Assembly: GCF_000325705.1 (NCBI RefSeq) | Contig: NC_019904.1 | Coordinates: forward strand, 4,652,001 to 4,716,000 | DNA from: Echinicola vietnamensis DSM 17526 | Lineage (GTDB): Bacteria; Bacteroidota; Bacteroidia; Cytophagales; Cyclobacteriaceae | Direction of reading: 5' to 3' | Length of the DNA: 64,000 nucleotides | In this document: in pieces, positions 1 through 9,360 of the stretch | Layout of the letters: the number at the start of each line of letters is the position of its first letter | How positions within the stretch are numbered: position 1 is the stretch's first letter | The notes under the pieces: generated by a model | Database searches by the model: none | What the model was told of the DNA's origin: nothing | The model's input: the letters and a program-made list of their open reading frames with translations, nothing else | Program-made: the position numbers and the translations under genes

Positions 1-2
1 CA

Positions 3-425
3 GTGGCTTCTGGCACCGCCATGGTAAGAATGGCCGAAGAAGCCATCGAAAAAGACAGCGACTCTATCCTGAGCCGTATGGCCAGGGAGCGTGGGGAAGG
101 CATTGATCCTTCCCTGATCGTGGATGCCGCACTGGCGGGAGACCAACGGGCCATCACCATCCTTTCGGATGTGGGACTGGATTTGGGCAGGGGAATTTCC
201 ATTCTGATCCAATTGCTCAACCCAGACTTGATCATCGTGGGGGGCAGCGTGGCAGAAGCGCAGCAATACCTGATCACACCGATCCAGCAGGCCCTGAACA
301 TTTTCAGCATGGCCAAGTCCCGTGAAAAGTCCGAACTGACCCTGTACAAACTGGGCAAGGAAGTGGGACTATTGGGCGGAGTTGCCGTAGTGATCGAGAA
401 TATATTTGAAGATATTATCAACTGA
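3..425 (+). CDS. ROK family protein, C-terminal part (5' end outside window)
   Basis: This is the C-terminal 140 residues of a ROK (repressor/ORF/kinase) family sugar kinase or regulator; the gene begins before the window. The first visible residues (VASGTAM) match the stretch that follows the zinc motif CxCGxxGCLE in typical ROK proteins. The segment LNPDLIIVGGSVAEA is the characteristic C-terminal ROK motif. It is followed 73 bases later by a NagB-type amino-sugar gene on the same strand, so a role in N-acetylglucosamine or glucosamine use is likely but inferred. Kinase and transcriptional-regulator ROK proteins cannot be told apart without the N-terminus (a helix-turn-helix would indicate a regulator). 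Confidence 0.85.
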   Translation: MASGTAMVRMAEEAIEKDSDSILSRMARERGEGIDPSLIVDAALAGDQRAITILSDVGLDLGRGISILIQLLNPDLIIVGGSVAEAQQYLITPIQQALNIFSMAKSREKSELTLYKLGKEVGLLGGVAVVIENIFEDIIN

Positions 426-498
426 TCCGGGTAGCAGCGAATACTGCATGCCTAGAGATCATTTTGAACATAGCATTAACATAAAAAACAATTTTAAT

Positions 499-2826
499 AT
501 GCTAAGCAACTATCCTTTATCGGAAGTAGAAGAATGTTTCTTAAAAGAGTCAGGGGTGAAAGAGATCACCACCAAGATCCCTTACCTGACTGTAGACAAT
601 TTCCCAAAGCTTGGGTTATTGACGGCATGTAGGTTCCTGGAGTGGGCTGCCCACAACCCTAACGGGGTGATCAGCTTACCAACCGGTAAAACTCCTGAGT
701 TTTTCATCAAATGGACCCAATTTCTGCTTGAGAATTGGGATAGCAAAAAAGGCAAGCAAATCCGTGAAGACTACGGAATGAGCGATCTCAAAAAGCCGGT
801 GCTTAAAGACCTGCATTTTGTACAGATCGACGAATTTTACCCTATCTCTTCCTCCCAGCACAACAGTTTTTACCATTATGTAAACAAGTTTTACATTGAT
901 GGCTTTGGACTTGATCCTAAAAAAGCGTTGCTGATCAATTCCGATGATATTCCATTGGCAGAAGGAAAACACTTTTCCGAAATTTTCCCGGATCTTAAAG
1001 TAGACCTTTCCCTGAGGTTTAGGGAAGCTGCCAACAAGCAAGAAAAACTGCAGCAGGAATCCATCTTTCTGATCGACAAATGGTGCGGAGAGTATGAACA
1101 AAAAATCAGGGAAAAAGGAGGCATCGGCTTCTTCTTGGGCGGCATCGGTCCTGATGGCCACATTGCCTTCAACACCCGAGGATCCGACATCTTCTCCACG
1201 ACCAGGCTGACAGAAACCAACTTTGAAACACAAGCGGTAGCAGCTGGTGACCTGGGCGGGATAGAAGTCTCGGCAAACCGCCTGGTCATTACCATTGGGT
1301 TGGACACCATCGTCTACAATCCAGAAGCCGTGGGCATCATCATCGCTGCTGGCGAGGCCAAGGCACAAATCGTCAAAGATTCACTGGAGACAGACCTGAC
1401 CAACATCCACCCGGCTACGGTACTCCAAAAACTGAAAAATGGTCGCTTTTACCTGACCAAAGGGGGCGCTTCCAAGCTCACCGATAGCATCAACACCTAC
1501 TACAAAACAGGCGAATGGACACAGGCCAAAACCGAAAAGTCCATCCTTGAGCTGTGTAAAAAGCTGGGCAAATATGCCAGTAGGCTTAAACTAGAGGACC
1601 TGAAAAACGATCCTTATACTTCCCTTATTCCTGATCTTTCAGAAAACACGGTGGCATCGGTGATCCAAAGCACCATCGATAAGCTGAATCGAGGAATCGA
1701 AAAAGAGGAAAATGAAGTACTGCTGCACACAGGACCACACCATGATGACATTTCTTTGGGGATCCTGCCGCACATCACCAACCAGCTGAGCGAAAAAACC
1801 AATGAAGCGCATTTCTCCGTATTGACTTCAGGGTTTACGGCGGTGACGAACACCTTTGTGATCGACACCTTGCTGCATACCAAGAAATTGCTGGATGAAG
1901 ACCAAATCCAGATGGTCAACTATGAGGATTTCTTCCAGACCGGTTATAAGCTGAAAATGGACAAAGATGTGTACCATTACCTCACCAATGTGGCTTCAGA
2001 AGATCCTGAGCAACAAAAAAGAGGGCTTTGTCACCGTGTGGTAAGGGCAGTAGTGGAAGTATTTGGCGTGAAAAACAACCAAAAGCTTCGTGAGACCATT
2101 AACGATGTGATCAGCATTCTCAAAAACTCTTACGATGGAGAGAAAAACCCACCAAAAATCCAGAAGCTGAAAGGCATGATCCGGGAGTTCGAAGAGGAAT
2201 TGGTATGGGCACACTTTGGGGTAAAAGTAAGAAATGTACACCACCTGAGACTAGGCTTCTATACCGGTGATATCTTCACCGAGCAACCGGACAAAAAGCG
2301 GGATGTGGAACCTATCGTGGAGATGTTCCGCGAAATCAATCCTACCAAAATCAGCTTGACCTTGGATCCGGAAGGCAGTGGTCCTGACACCCACTACAAA
2401 GTGCTTCAAGCAACTGCCGAAGCCGTAAGACAGTGGAGCAAAGAAAAAGACCTCAGCGACCTGCGCATCATCGGGTACAGAAACGTATGGTTTAAGTTTG
2501 AAGCAGCGGAGTCCAATGTCATCGTACCGGTTTCGTTAGGTGACCTCTCCGTGATGGAAGACTCTTTTGCCAACTGCTACCTCAGCCAGGTAAATGCCTC
2601 GTTCCCTAGCTATGCCCACAACGGTAAATTCAGCACCATCGCCAAACGCACTTGGGTAAACCAGCTGAACGACGTGCAGTTATTGCTAGGAAAAGACTAT
2701 TTCTACCAGCACGATATGGCTAAGGTAAGGGCTAGCCATGGCTTGATTTTCTTCAAGGACATGAATGTCGAAGAATTCATCGCCCACGCCAGAGAATTGG
2801 AAAAATCAATCGAAGGGATGATCTAA
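499..2826 (+). CDS. nagB: Glucosamine-6-phosphate deaminase-like protein fused to PIG-L deacetylase-like domain
   Basis: The protein has about 775 residues, roughly three times a normal NagB (about 260). The N-terminal half is NagB-like: the phosphate loop SLPTGKTP, the acidic DEFYP motif and GGIGPDGHIAFN are all present. Glucosamine-6-phosphate deaminase converts glucosamine-6-phosphate to fructose-6-phosphate and ammonia in the cytosol. The C-terminal half opens with HTGPHHDDISLG, resembling the AHPDDE metal site of PIG-L/LmbE deacetylases but with the final acidic residue replaced. Such NagB/PIG-L fusions are known in Bacteroidota. The frame stays open upstream to about 406, but ATG at 499 begins the family-like sequence and avoids overlap with the ROK stop. 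The neighbours are ROK genes on both sides. The NagB part is well supported; PIG-L activity is uncertain. Confidence 0.9.
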   Translation: MLSNYPLSEVEECFLKESGVKEITTKIPYLTVDNFPKLGLLTACRFLEWAAHNPNGVISLPTGKTPEFFIKWTQFLLENWDSKKGKQIREDYGMSDLKKPVLKDLHFVQIDEFYPISSSQHNSFYHYVNKFYIDGFGLDPKKALLINSDDIPLAEGKHFSEIFPDLKVDLSLRFREAANKQEKLQQESIFLIDKWCGEYEQKIREKGGIGFFLGGIGPDGHIAFNTRGSDIFSTTRLTETNFETQAVAAGDLGGIEVSANRLVITIGLDTIVYNPEAVGIIIAAGEAKAQIVKDSLETDLTNIHPATVLQKLKNGRFYLTKGGASKLTDSINTYYKTGEWTQAKTEKSILELCKKLGKYASRLKLEDLKNDPYTSLIPDLSENTVASVIQSTIDKLNRGIEKEENEVLLHTGPHHDDISLGILPHITNQLSEKTNEAHFSVLTSGFTAVTNTFVIDTLLHTKKLLDEDQIQMVNYEDFFQTGYKLKMDKDVYHYLTNVASEDPEQQKRGLCHRVVRAVVEVFGVKNNQKLRETINDVISILKNSYDGEKNPPKIQKLKGMIREFEEELVWAHFGVKVRNVHHLRLGFYTGDIFTEQPDKKRDVEPIVEMFREINPTKISLTLDPEGSGPDTHYKVLQATAEAVRQWSKEKDLSDLRIIGYRNVWFKFEAAESNVIVPVSLGDLSVMEDSFANCYLSQVNASFPSYAHNGKFSTIAKRTWVNQLNDVQLLLGKDYFYQHDMAKVRASHGLIFFKDMNVEEFIAHARELEKSIEGMI

Positions 2827-2864
2827 TCTCAGGCTTTAAACCTTACGCCTGATAATTATTGAGG

Positions 2865-2892
2865 TATCCGAGGGCGTACGTGCCTTCGGATA
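2865..2892 (+). terminator. Hairpin between nagB fusion and ROK gene
   Basis: The inverted repeat TATCCGAGGGC / GCCTTCGGATA has an 11-base stem with one G-T pair and a six-base loop. It lies 39 bases after the nagB stop and is followed by a T-rich stretch. A second short hairpin (TCAGGC / GCCTGA) sits just upstream. It could end nagB transcription or act as a leader structure of the ROK gene that starts 25 bases later. Confidence 0.5.
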
Positions 2893-2916
2893 TCTTTGGT
2901 TTTTAAACGTAGATAC

Positions 2917-3792
2917 ATGAAAAAAAATCGGCTGATTCTGGGACTTGATATTGGAGGGACTTCTATAAATGCCGGTATTATGAAAGATGGGGAACTGATA
3001 GAGAAGCGGGAAATTCCCACCCCTTCACAGGAGCCCCAAGAAGTCATATTATCGACTATCGCTGACTTTATCGCTTCCTACTTTTCACATGAGATAGATG
3101 GAATAGGTATAGGCATTCCCGGCTTGGTGGATGCTGAGAAAGGCATCGTGTATAACCTTGAAAACATCCCTGCTTTCAATAAAGTAGCCCTCAAAGATTA
3201 CTTGGAAAGAACACTGGAAAAGCCAGTGTATATTAACAATGATGCCAACTGTTTTGCCTTAGGGGAATACAAATTTGGTGGAGCCAATAAGCACCGTCAC
3301 ATGGTAGGCATCACCTTGGGAACAGGCATTGGCACCGGTGTCATCACCAATGGAGAGCTTTATCCGGGATTTCTCTGCGGAGCGGGCGAATGGGGCGGCG
3401 TACCTTATCTGGACAGTAATTTTGAGAATTACTGCAGCAGTAAGTTTTTCCGTAAACTGCACCATACCACCGCCAAGAAATTGGCTGCCAAAGCCGCTGA
3501 AGGAGACCAGGAAGCCTTAAAGCTGTTTTATGAATACGGGACCCACATCGGAAACCTGATCAAATACATCTTGTTCACCTATGCCCCAGAGGCCATTGTT
3601 ATCGGAGGCTCGATCAGAAAGGCATTTCCCTATTTCTCCAAAGGACTTAAGGAAACGGTGGAGACCTTCCCCTATTCCTCCATCAGCGATAACCTGACCA
3701 TTTACACCTCATCATTTGATGATTCGGCCATCATGGGAGCCGCTGCTTTGGTTACTGAAGCGGAGTCTCACGTAGCCAATCTAGCCAAATAA
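2917..3792 (+). CDS. ROK family sugar kinase (glucokinase-like) without canonical zinc motif
   Basis: About 291 residues, full length for ROK kinases. The ATP phosphate-1 motif LDIGGTSINAG is near residue 9, the catalytic aspartate lies in INNDANCFALGE, and the GTGIGTGVI glycine loop and C-terminal EAIVIGGSI motif are present. Such enzymes phosphorylate glucose, N-acetylglucosamine, N-acetylmannosamine, fructose or mannose in the cytosol. The usual CxCGxxGC zinc cluster after GAGEWG is absent; only one cysteine remains (ENYCSSKFF). The start at 2917 (MKKNRLILG) is preferred to 2896 because the family pattern begins there. Its position after the NagB fusion suggests an amino-sugar kinase role, which is inference. 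Confidence 0.88.
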   Translation: MKKNRLILGLDIGGTSINAGIMKDGELIEKREIPTPSQEPQEVILSTIADFIASYFSHEIDGIGIGIPGLVDAEKGIVYNLENIPAFNKVALKDYLERTLEKPVYINNDANCFALGEYKFGGANKHRHMVGITLGTGIGTGVITNGELYPGFLCGAGEWGGVPYLDSNFENYCSSKFFRKLHHTTAKKLAAKAAEGDQEALKLFYEYGTHIGNLIKYILFTYAPEAIVIGGSIRKAFPYFSKGLKETVETFPYSSISDNLTIYTSSFDDSAIMGAAALVTEAESHVANLAK

Positions 3793-3872
3793 AAAAGCTG
3801 TCTCATCATTCCCCGGAATAACCTGAAAACATGGGCTGTTTCTTACGTGGATATATGAATGGGACAGCTTTT
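3793..3872 (+). terminator. Long inverted repeat after ROK gene, terminator-like
   Basis: Starting directly after the ROK stop, AAAAGCTGTCTCAT.ATTC is answered about 50 bases later by GAAT.GGGACAGCTTTT, giving a long stem with T-rich ends. The arm contains CTGTCTCAT, also found in the terminal repeats of the 139-bp MITE-like element elsewhere in this window. It may therefore be either a terminator or a small element acting as one. Confidence 0.55.
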
Positions 3873-3924
3873 GTTCATTTTTCTGTTTCCCACTTCCATC
3901 ATTAATAGGGTCACAAGTTTTTTT

Positions 3925-5130
3925 TGGCCACAAAGGCACTAAGGCACAAAGTTTTTTCGGGGTTGGTGCATCGCTAATCCGCATTTATAATGCGGATTCC
4001 TGAGCATGGCATTTGTAATGCCAATACATCACTGTTTATTTATTGCCACGAAGGCACTAAGGCACAAAGTTTTTTGGGGTTGGTGTGTCGATAATCCGCA
4101 TTTGTAATGCGGATTCCTGAGCATGGCATTTGTAATGCCAATACATCGCTGTTTATTTATTGCCACGAAGGCACTAAGGCACAAAGGATTTTGGGGGGTG
4201 GTGTGTCGCTAATCCGCATTTGTAATGCGGATTCCTGAGCATGGCATTTGTAATGCCAATACATCACTGTTTATTTATTGCCACGAAGGCACTAAGGCAC
4301 AAAGTTTTTTGGGGTTGGTGCATCGCTAAACCGCATTTGTAATGCGGATTCCTGAGCATGGCATTTGTAATGCCAATACATCACTATTTTTCATCGCCAC
4401 GAAGGCACTAAAGCACAAAGGATTTTTGGGGGTGGTGTGTCACTAATCTGCAGTTGTAATGCGGATTCCTGAGCATGGCATTTGTAATGCCAATACCCAT
4501 CTCATGTGGAAATGTTCTTCCTTATTCACCATAAATAGGTTTTAGCGGGAATTTTCGGGGAGTAGGATCGTTTTTGCGGCTAAAACGGGATATTCCAACG
4601 GGCTATTTGACCATGGGTTTTACCCATGGCTATGGTTATGACGCCCTTTCAGGGCTATCCCGTGTCCTGTAATCCGCATTTGTAATGCCAATACACCACT
4701 GTTTATTTATTGCCACGAAGACACTGAGGCGCAAAGGATTTTGGGGGGTGGTGTGTCGCTAATCTGCAGTTGTAATGTGGATTGCGGAGCACGGCATTTG
4801 TAATGCCAATACCCATCTCATGTGGAAATGTTCTTCCTTATTCACCATAAATGGGTTTTAGCGGGAATTTTTGGGGAGTAGGATCGTTTTTGCGGCTAAA
4901 ACGGGAAATTCCAACGGGCTATTTAACCAGGGGTTTTACCCATGGCTATGATTATGACGCCCTTTCAGGGCTGTCCCCGTGTCCTGTAATCCGCAGTTGT
5001 AATGCCAATACATCACTGTTTATTTATTGCCACGAAGGCACTAAGGCGCAAAGTTTTTTGGAGTTAGTGCGTCGCTAATCCGCATTTGTAATGCGGATTG
5101 CCGAGCATGGCATTTGTAATGCCACCTTAC
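3925..5130. repeat. Nested tandem repeat block (about 117-bp units, then 316-bp units)
   Basis: The sentence-like unit CACGAAGGCACTAAGGCA recurs with its unit start at about 3933, 4051, 4168, 4286 and 4402 (steps of 116-118 bases), then at 4718 and 5034 (steps of 316 each). Each unit carries two perfect small hairpins, AATCCGCATT-TGT-AATGCGGATT and GGCATT-TGT-AATGCC. The longer unit adds a segment with TTTTAGCGGGAATTTT and CGCCCTTTCAGGGC, relatives of which appear inverted near 26590 and 60040-60150. No credible gene is present. Unit differences are few, which suggests recent amplification. Confidence 0.9.
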
Positions 5131-5267
5131 CGAATCATCCTCTCCGCATTTCCCTGTAACCTTATGGAAGGAACAAACTGTTTCCCATAAACCATTGAAA
5201 TAACAAATTATCCTTTTATATTATACATGCTTAATTCCCGTACATATTCAACCACTTATCAAAAAAA

Positions 5268-8200
5268 ATGTTTGGAAAACACGTTACCCTAACCATCCTC
5301 ATACTGCTGATGGCCTTGGCCCAAACAAGTCATGCACAAAAGGCTGTTCCTGCGATCACGTTCGAAGAGGTCAAACCAAAATCCAGCGGGGTAACCTTTA
5401 AAAACCAGATCACAGAGGACGAACACCATAACATCCTGACCTACGAATATTTCTACAATGGTGGCGGGGTGGCGGTAGGCGATCTTGACAATGACGGCCT
5501 GGATGAAATTTTCCTGACCGGAAACATGGTGGACAATGCCCTGTACCATAATTTAGGCAATTTTCACTTCAAGGATATCAGCAAAAAAGCTGGTGTCAGG
5601 GGAAAAGACAGTTGGACGACAGGCGTGACCATGGCTGATGTAAACGCGGATGGCTTTCTGGACATTTACGTCTGCTATTCCGGTGACGGCGATGCCCTCA
5701 GCCGTACCAATGAACTGTACATCAATAATGGTGACCTTACCTTTACCGAAAGCGCTGCCGCCTATGGGCTGGACGCTACTTCAAACAGTACGCAGGCACT
5801 CTTCTTTGACTTTGACAAGGATGGTGACCTGGACATGTTTTTGCTCAACCATAACATCGAAGTCATTCACGAACTGGAATTCACCGCGGCAAAGACAGAC
5901 CGACACCCTACGGCCGGAGACCGCCTTTACCGAAACGACAACGGGACGTTTACGGACATTAGTGAAGCTGCCGGCATCATCGGAAATTCCCTTGGCTTCG
6001 GGCTGGGGATCATTGCTTCGGATATCAACGACGACGGCTGGCCGGACCTCTACATTTCCAATGATTACGTGGAGCACGATTACCTCTACCTCAACAACCA
6101 AGACGGCACCTTCTCCGAAAAGCTGACCGAAAAGCTGCAGCACATCAGCCATTTCAGCATGGGCCTGGACATCGCGGACATCAACAACGACGGCATGAAG
6201 GACATCTTTACCTTGGACATGCTGCCGGAAGACAATAAACGCCAAAAATTGCTCTATGGACCAGAAAATTATGAGCATTATGGGCTGATGGTAGCCGAGG
6301 GCTTTCACCATCAAAATATGCGCAACATGCTCCAAGTGAACAATGGCAACAGCACCTTCAGTGAAGTGGGCCAACTTGCGGGCGTCTCCAATACGGACTG
6401 GAGCTGGTCTTCCCTGTTCTTCGATGCCAATAACGACGGCTACAAGGACCTCTATGTGACCAATGGCTACTACCGGGACTATACCAACCGTGATTTTCTG
6501 AAATACAAGGGAGACTATTATTTCCAAAAGGCCATCGACCGTGAAAAAGCCGATACGCTGGAGCTGGTCACGTCCATGACCTCCACTCCTATTCCCAACT
6601 ATGCCTTTCAAAACAACGGCGACCTTACCTTCAAAGATGTCTCCGACCAATGGAACCTGTCGAAACGGGGATTCTCCAATGGGGCAGCCTATGCCGATTT
6701 GGACAATGACGGCATGCTGGACCTGGTCGTCAACAACCTGAATGAAGTGGCTTCCGTGTATCAAAATACGCCCAGCTCTAGCGGCACCGCTAATTTCTTA
6801 AAAGTCAAGCTCAAGGGGGAAGGGAAAAACACCTTTGGCATCGGCAGTCAAGTAACGGTATATGCCGGCCACCGCCCCTTGCTCTTGGAACAAATGCCCA
6901 CCAGAGGCTTCCAATCTTCCATCAGCTACACCTTGCAGGTGGGATTGGGGAGGCATGAAACAGTGGATTCCCTGCGCATCGTATGGCCTTCTGGCAAAAC
7001 ACAACTGCTAAAAGGAGTCCAGCCAAACCAAACCCTTGTCCTCGACGAATCACAGGCTTCGCCAATGGAGCAACTCGACCAGTCAAGCACGGCCGCTCCT
7101 TACTATGCATTGGCCCCATCACCTGTCCAGTATCGGCATCAGGAAAAAGGCTATAACGATTTCAAGCGCCAACCGCTTTTAACGGAAATGCCCAGTTACC
7201 TCGGCCCTAAAATCGCTTCCACCGTCCTCTCGGATAGCAGCATGCTCTTGTACATTGGCGGTACCAAAGGCAATCCCGGCCAACTGTTTCAGGTCGATAC
7301 GGCCGGCCACATCGTGCCCAGCAAGGGATTTACTTCCAGCGAAGCACACACGGATGCGGATGCACACTTTCTCGACGCCAACATGGACGGTCATCCCGAC
7401 CTGTATGTGGCCAGCGGGGGCTATCATCAGTACATCGCCCAAGACGAAGCGCTGCAAGACCGGCTTTACCTCAACGATGGCACCGGAAAACTTGTCCTCA
7501 ACGAGGAAGCGCTGCCCACCATGCTGACCAGCACCGCCGTGGTCCGGACTGCGGACATCAATAGGGACGGCTTTCCGGATTTGTTTGTGGGCGGGCGAAT
7601 AGTACCGGGAAAATACCCTGAAGTCCCTGAAAGCTACCTGCTGATGAATGATGGTACCGGCAAGTTTACCGTCGCAACCGCCACCCTGGCCCCTGAACTC
7701 GCACACATCGGCATGGTGACGGATGCCCTGTGGACAGACCTCAACGGCGATCAATTCAGTGACCTCATCATTGCGGGGGAATGCCTGCCCATTCAGGTGT
7801 ACATCAACCAAAACGGCCAACAACTGATCGATCAAACGGCCCAATGGCTGCCCGATTCCCCGCATGGCCTTTGGAGCAGCATGGCAAAAGGGGACGTGGA
7901 CCAGGATGGGGATGAGGATGTGATCTTGGGAAATTATGGCCTGAACTCCCAACTGAAAGCCACCAAAGAACAACCCATGACCTTGTACTATGGGGATTTT
8001 GACGATAACGGATCGATCGACCCGCTTATGGAAAGGTACGTGCAAGGAGAAGCATATCCTTTTGCCAGCCGGGATGAGCTGCTCGACCAGCTGTACGGCA
8101 TGCGCAGCAAATTCACCGATTACGAAACCTATTCCAAGGCGAAGATGGAGGACATTTTGACCAAAGAACAACTGGAACAGGCCGCAAAACTCACCGTCAA

Positions 8201-8573
8201 CGAGCTGAGGACGCTGTACCTGGAAAATATGGGCGACGGGTTCAAGCTGCATTTCCTGCCCATCGAAGCGCAGTTTGCCCCCGTGTACAGCATTGAGGTG
8301 ATGGACTATGATGAAAATGGAACCCTGGATATCCTCCTCGGGGGAAACCAAACCTATTCCCGACTGAGCATCGGTGTCATGGATGCCAACTACGGCCAGG
8401 TCTTCCTGGGGGATGGCCAAGGGAATTTTGAATTTCTTCCTCAAAACAAGTCGGGCCTCGCCATCAAGGGCGATATCAAATCCATCCTGCCCCTGACCCT
8501 GCCGGGAGGAAAATTCCTGCTGTTTGGCCTGAACAACCAAGGGATCATCGCCTACAAAAAAGTAACCCCATGA
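5268..8573 (+). CDS. Secreted FG-GAP/VCBS repeat protein with ASPIC/UnbV domain
   Basis: This is a 1101-residue exported protein. A signal peptide is visible (hydrophobic LTILILLMALAQ, cleavage near SHAQ at residues 21-24). Calcium-binding FG-GAP/VCBS blades of the form DxDxDGxxD recur at about residues 72, 126, 185, 253, 304, 385 and 478, and again at about 707, 764, 824, 880, 907 and 1015, so the protein probably has two beta-propeller parts. An ASPIC/UnbV domain (FGIGSQVTVYAG...MPTRGFQSS...GLG) lies at about 523-590. The family is common in Bacteroidota, often near SusCD or haloperoxidase genes, and is thought to bind or process extracellular ligands. The stop overlaps the next start (ATGA), indicating translational coupling with the broken haloperoxidase-like gene. 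Confidence 0.9.
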   Translation: MFGKHVTLTILILLMALAQTSHAQKAVPAITFEEVKPKSSGVTFKNQITEDEHHNILTYEYFYNGGGVAVGDLDNDGLDEIFLTGNMVDNALYHNLGNFHFKDISKKAGVRGKDSWTTGVTMADVNADGFLDIYVCYSGDGDALSRTNELYINNGDLTFTESAAAYGLDATSNSTQALFFDFDKDGDLDMFLLNHNIEVIHELEFTAAKTDRHPTAGDRLYRNDNGTFTDISEAAGIIGNSLGFGLGIIASDINDDGWPDLYISNDYVEHDYLYLNNQDGTFSEKLTEKLQHISHFSMGLDIADINNDGMKDIFTLDMLPEDNKRQKLLYGPENYEHYGLMVAEGFHHQNMRNMLQVNNGNSTFSEVGQLAGVSNTDWSWSSLFFDANNDGYKDLYVTNGYYRDYTNRDFLKYKGDYYFQKAIDREKADTLELVTSMTSTPIPNYAFQNNGDLTFKDVSDQWNLSKRGFSNGAAYADLDNDGMLDLVVNNLNEVASVYQNTPSSSGTANFLKVKLKGEGKNTFGIGSQVTVYAGHRPLLLEQMPTRGFQSSISYTLQVGLGRHETVDSLRIVWPSGKTQLLKGVQPNQTLVLDESQASPMEQLDQSSTAAPYYALAPSPVQYRHQEKGYNDFKRQPLLTEMPSYLGPKIASTVLSDSSMLLYIGGTKGNPGQLFQVDTAGHIVPSKGFTSSEAHTDADAHFLDANMDGHPDLYVASGGYHQYIAQDEALQDRLYLNDGTGKLVLNEEALPTMLTSTAVVRTADINRDGFPDLFVGGRIVPGKYPEVPESYLLMNDGTGKFTVATATLAPELAHIGMVTDALWTDLNGDQFSDLIIAGECLPIQVYINQNGQQLIDQTAQWLPDSPHGLWSSMAKGDVDQDGDEDVILGNYGLNSQLKATKEQPMTLYYGDFDDNGSIDPLMERYVQGEAYPFASRDELLDQLYGMRSKFTDYETYSKAKMEDILTKEQLEQAAKLTVNELRTLYLENMGDGFKLHFLPIEAQFAPVYSIEVMDYDENGTLDILLGGNQTYSRLSIGVMDANYGQVFLGDGQGNFEFLPQNKSGLAIKGDIKSILPLTLPGGKFLLFGLNNQGIIAYKKVTP

Positions 8574-9001
8574 TGAAAAAGATACCCTCTTCTATTGGCT
8601 ATGCCTGGCTACTTACCGTACTGCTTTTGGTTCAGCTGCCCACCGACGGAAATGGACAGACGGAACAACAAAAAGTCAACTTATATGTAGAGAACTTGTT
8701 CGAAACCACCAAAATCATGGTGTCGGATGTCACTTCTCCGACCGGAGCAGCGCGCTTTTACGGCTATATCACCATGGGCGCCTATGTGGCCTTGGATAAA
8801 CCCGTCCGCCTTGCCCAGCCGCTTCAGCAGCAGTTTATCTCACCCATGGCCATCTCCTATCCTCCCGCTCAGGAGATCGACCGTACCTTTGCGGCCATTT
8901 ACAGCATGCTGAGTGTGGGAAAAGGTATCATGCCTTCCGGCATAAGCCTCCAAGTCGCCCAGCAAAAGCTTATCGACCGCTACCGTAGCCAAAAGTGGAT
9001 C
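8570..9001 (+). pseudogene. Vanadium-dependent haloperoxidase-like gene, 5' fragment (interrupted by IS66)
   Basis: This fragment encodes the N-terminal 144 residues of an exported PAP2/vanadium haloperoxidase-like protein. The signal peptide is MMKKIPSSIGYAWLLTVLLL, and a helical segment (ETTKIMVSDVTSPTGAARFYGYITMGAYVALD) typical of the family's N-terminal region follows. The frame runs into the IS66 left end and stops at 9014-9016. Joining base 9001 to 11446 restores a single in-frame 449-residue protein. The start overlaps the stop of the upstream FG-GAP gene. The fragment alone lacks the vanadate site and is very probably non-functional. Confidence 0.93.
8994..9001. repeat. IS66 target site duplication, left copy
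   Basis: AGTGGATC immediately precedes the IS left end and is repeated exactly after the right end at 11438-11445. Eight base pairs is the duplication length expected for IS66 family elements. Confidence 0.95.
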
Positions 9002-9072
9002 GTAACCACCTTATAAAGTACATGTTTCATGGCGTGTTTTGACCGCATAGCTTTGTGGAAAAAGCAAAAGTG

Positions 9073-9360
9073 ATGAACCTACAAGAAGAAATGGCCGCCC
9101 TTGTCAAAGAGTACAAGAGCAGCGGTCTGACGCAGAAATCCTTCAGTGCGCGAAAGGGGATCGGTTATCCCAAGTTCAATTATTGGTACCGAAAGCTGGC
9201 GGGGGAACAGGTCCGGGAACCCACTGGTTTTCTACCGGTCCGTACCCAGGGCAGCAGTGTTCCTGCAGAGGCGGTGGAAGTGGTGTACCCGAACGGGGTA
9301 AAGCTGCGGGTGCCGTCCGAGGACCTATCGCTGTTGTCCAACCTGATCAGGCTGTACTGA
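9073..9360 (+). CDS. tnpA: IS66 accessory protein TnpA
   Basis: A small (about 95 residues) IS66 accessory protein. The N-terminal helix-turn-helix-like stretch VKEYKSSGLTQKSFSARKGIGYPKFNYWYRKL is typical of IS66 OrfA/TnpA. The exact role in IS66 transposition is not well established; DNA binding is presumed from the fold. The frame is open from a GTG at 9055, but ATG at 9073 (MNLQEEM) is the more natural start. Its stop overlaps the tnpB start (TGATG), so the two are translationally coupled. Confidence 0.9.
   Translation: MNLQEEMAALVKEYKSSGLTQKSFSARKGIGYPKFNYWYRKLAGEQVREPTGFLPVRTQGSSVPAEAVEVVYPNGVKLRVPSEDLSLLSNLIRLY

Noticed and set aside
3793..3872. Inverted repeat after the ROK gene as a fourth MITE copy
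   Set aside because: It shares only CTGTCTCAT with the MITE ends and is 80 bases long; kept as a terminator-like structure.
4851..5078. 75-codon open frame in the tandem repeats
   Set aside because: It is made of repeat units and changes with repeat copies; no family features.
3925..5130. Possible CRISPR array
   Set aside because: Units are whole-length repeats of 117 and 316 bases with no unique spacers of CRISPR size and no cas genes.
5781..6764. Minus-strand open frame of 327 codons opposite the FG-GAP gene
   Set aside because: Repeated V/I/H-rich text reflects the complement of the DxDxDG repeats; not a gene.
7179..8540. Long minus-strand open frame (453 codons) opposite the FG-GAP gene
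   Set aside because: It mirrors the GC-rich coding frame of the FG-GAP protein; its sequence has no domain pattern or plausible start context.
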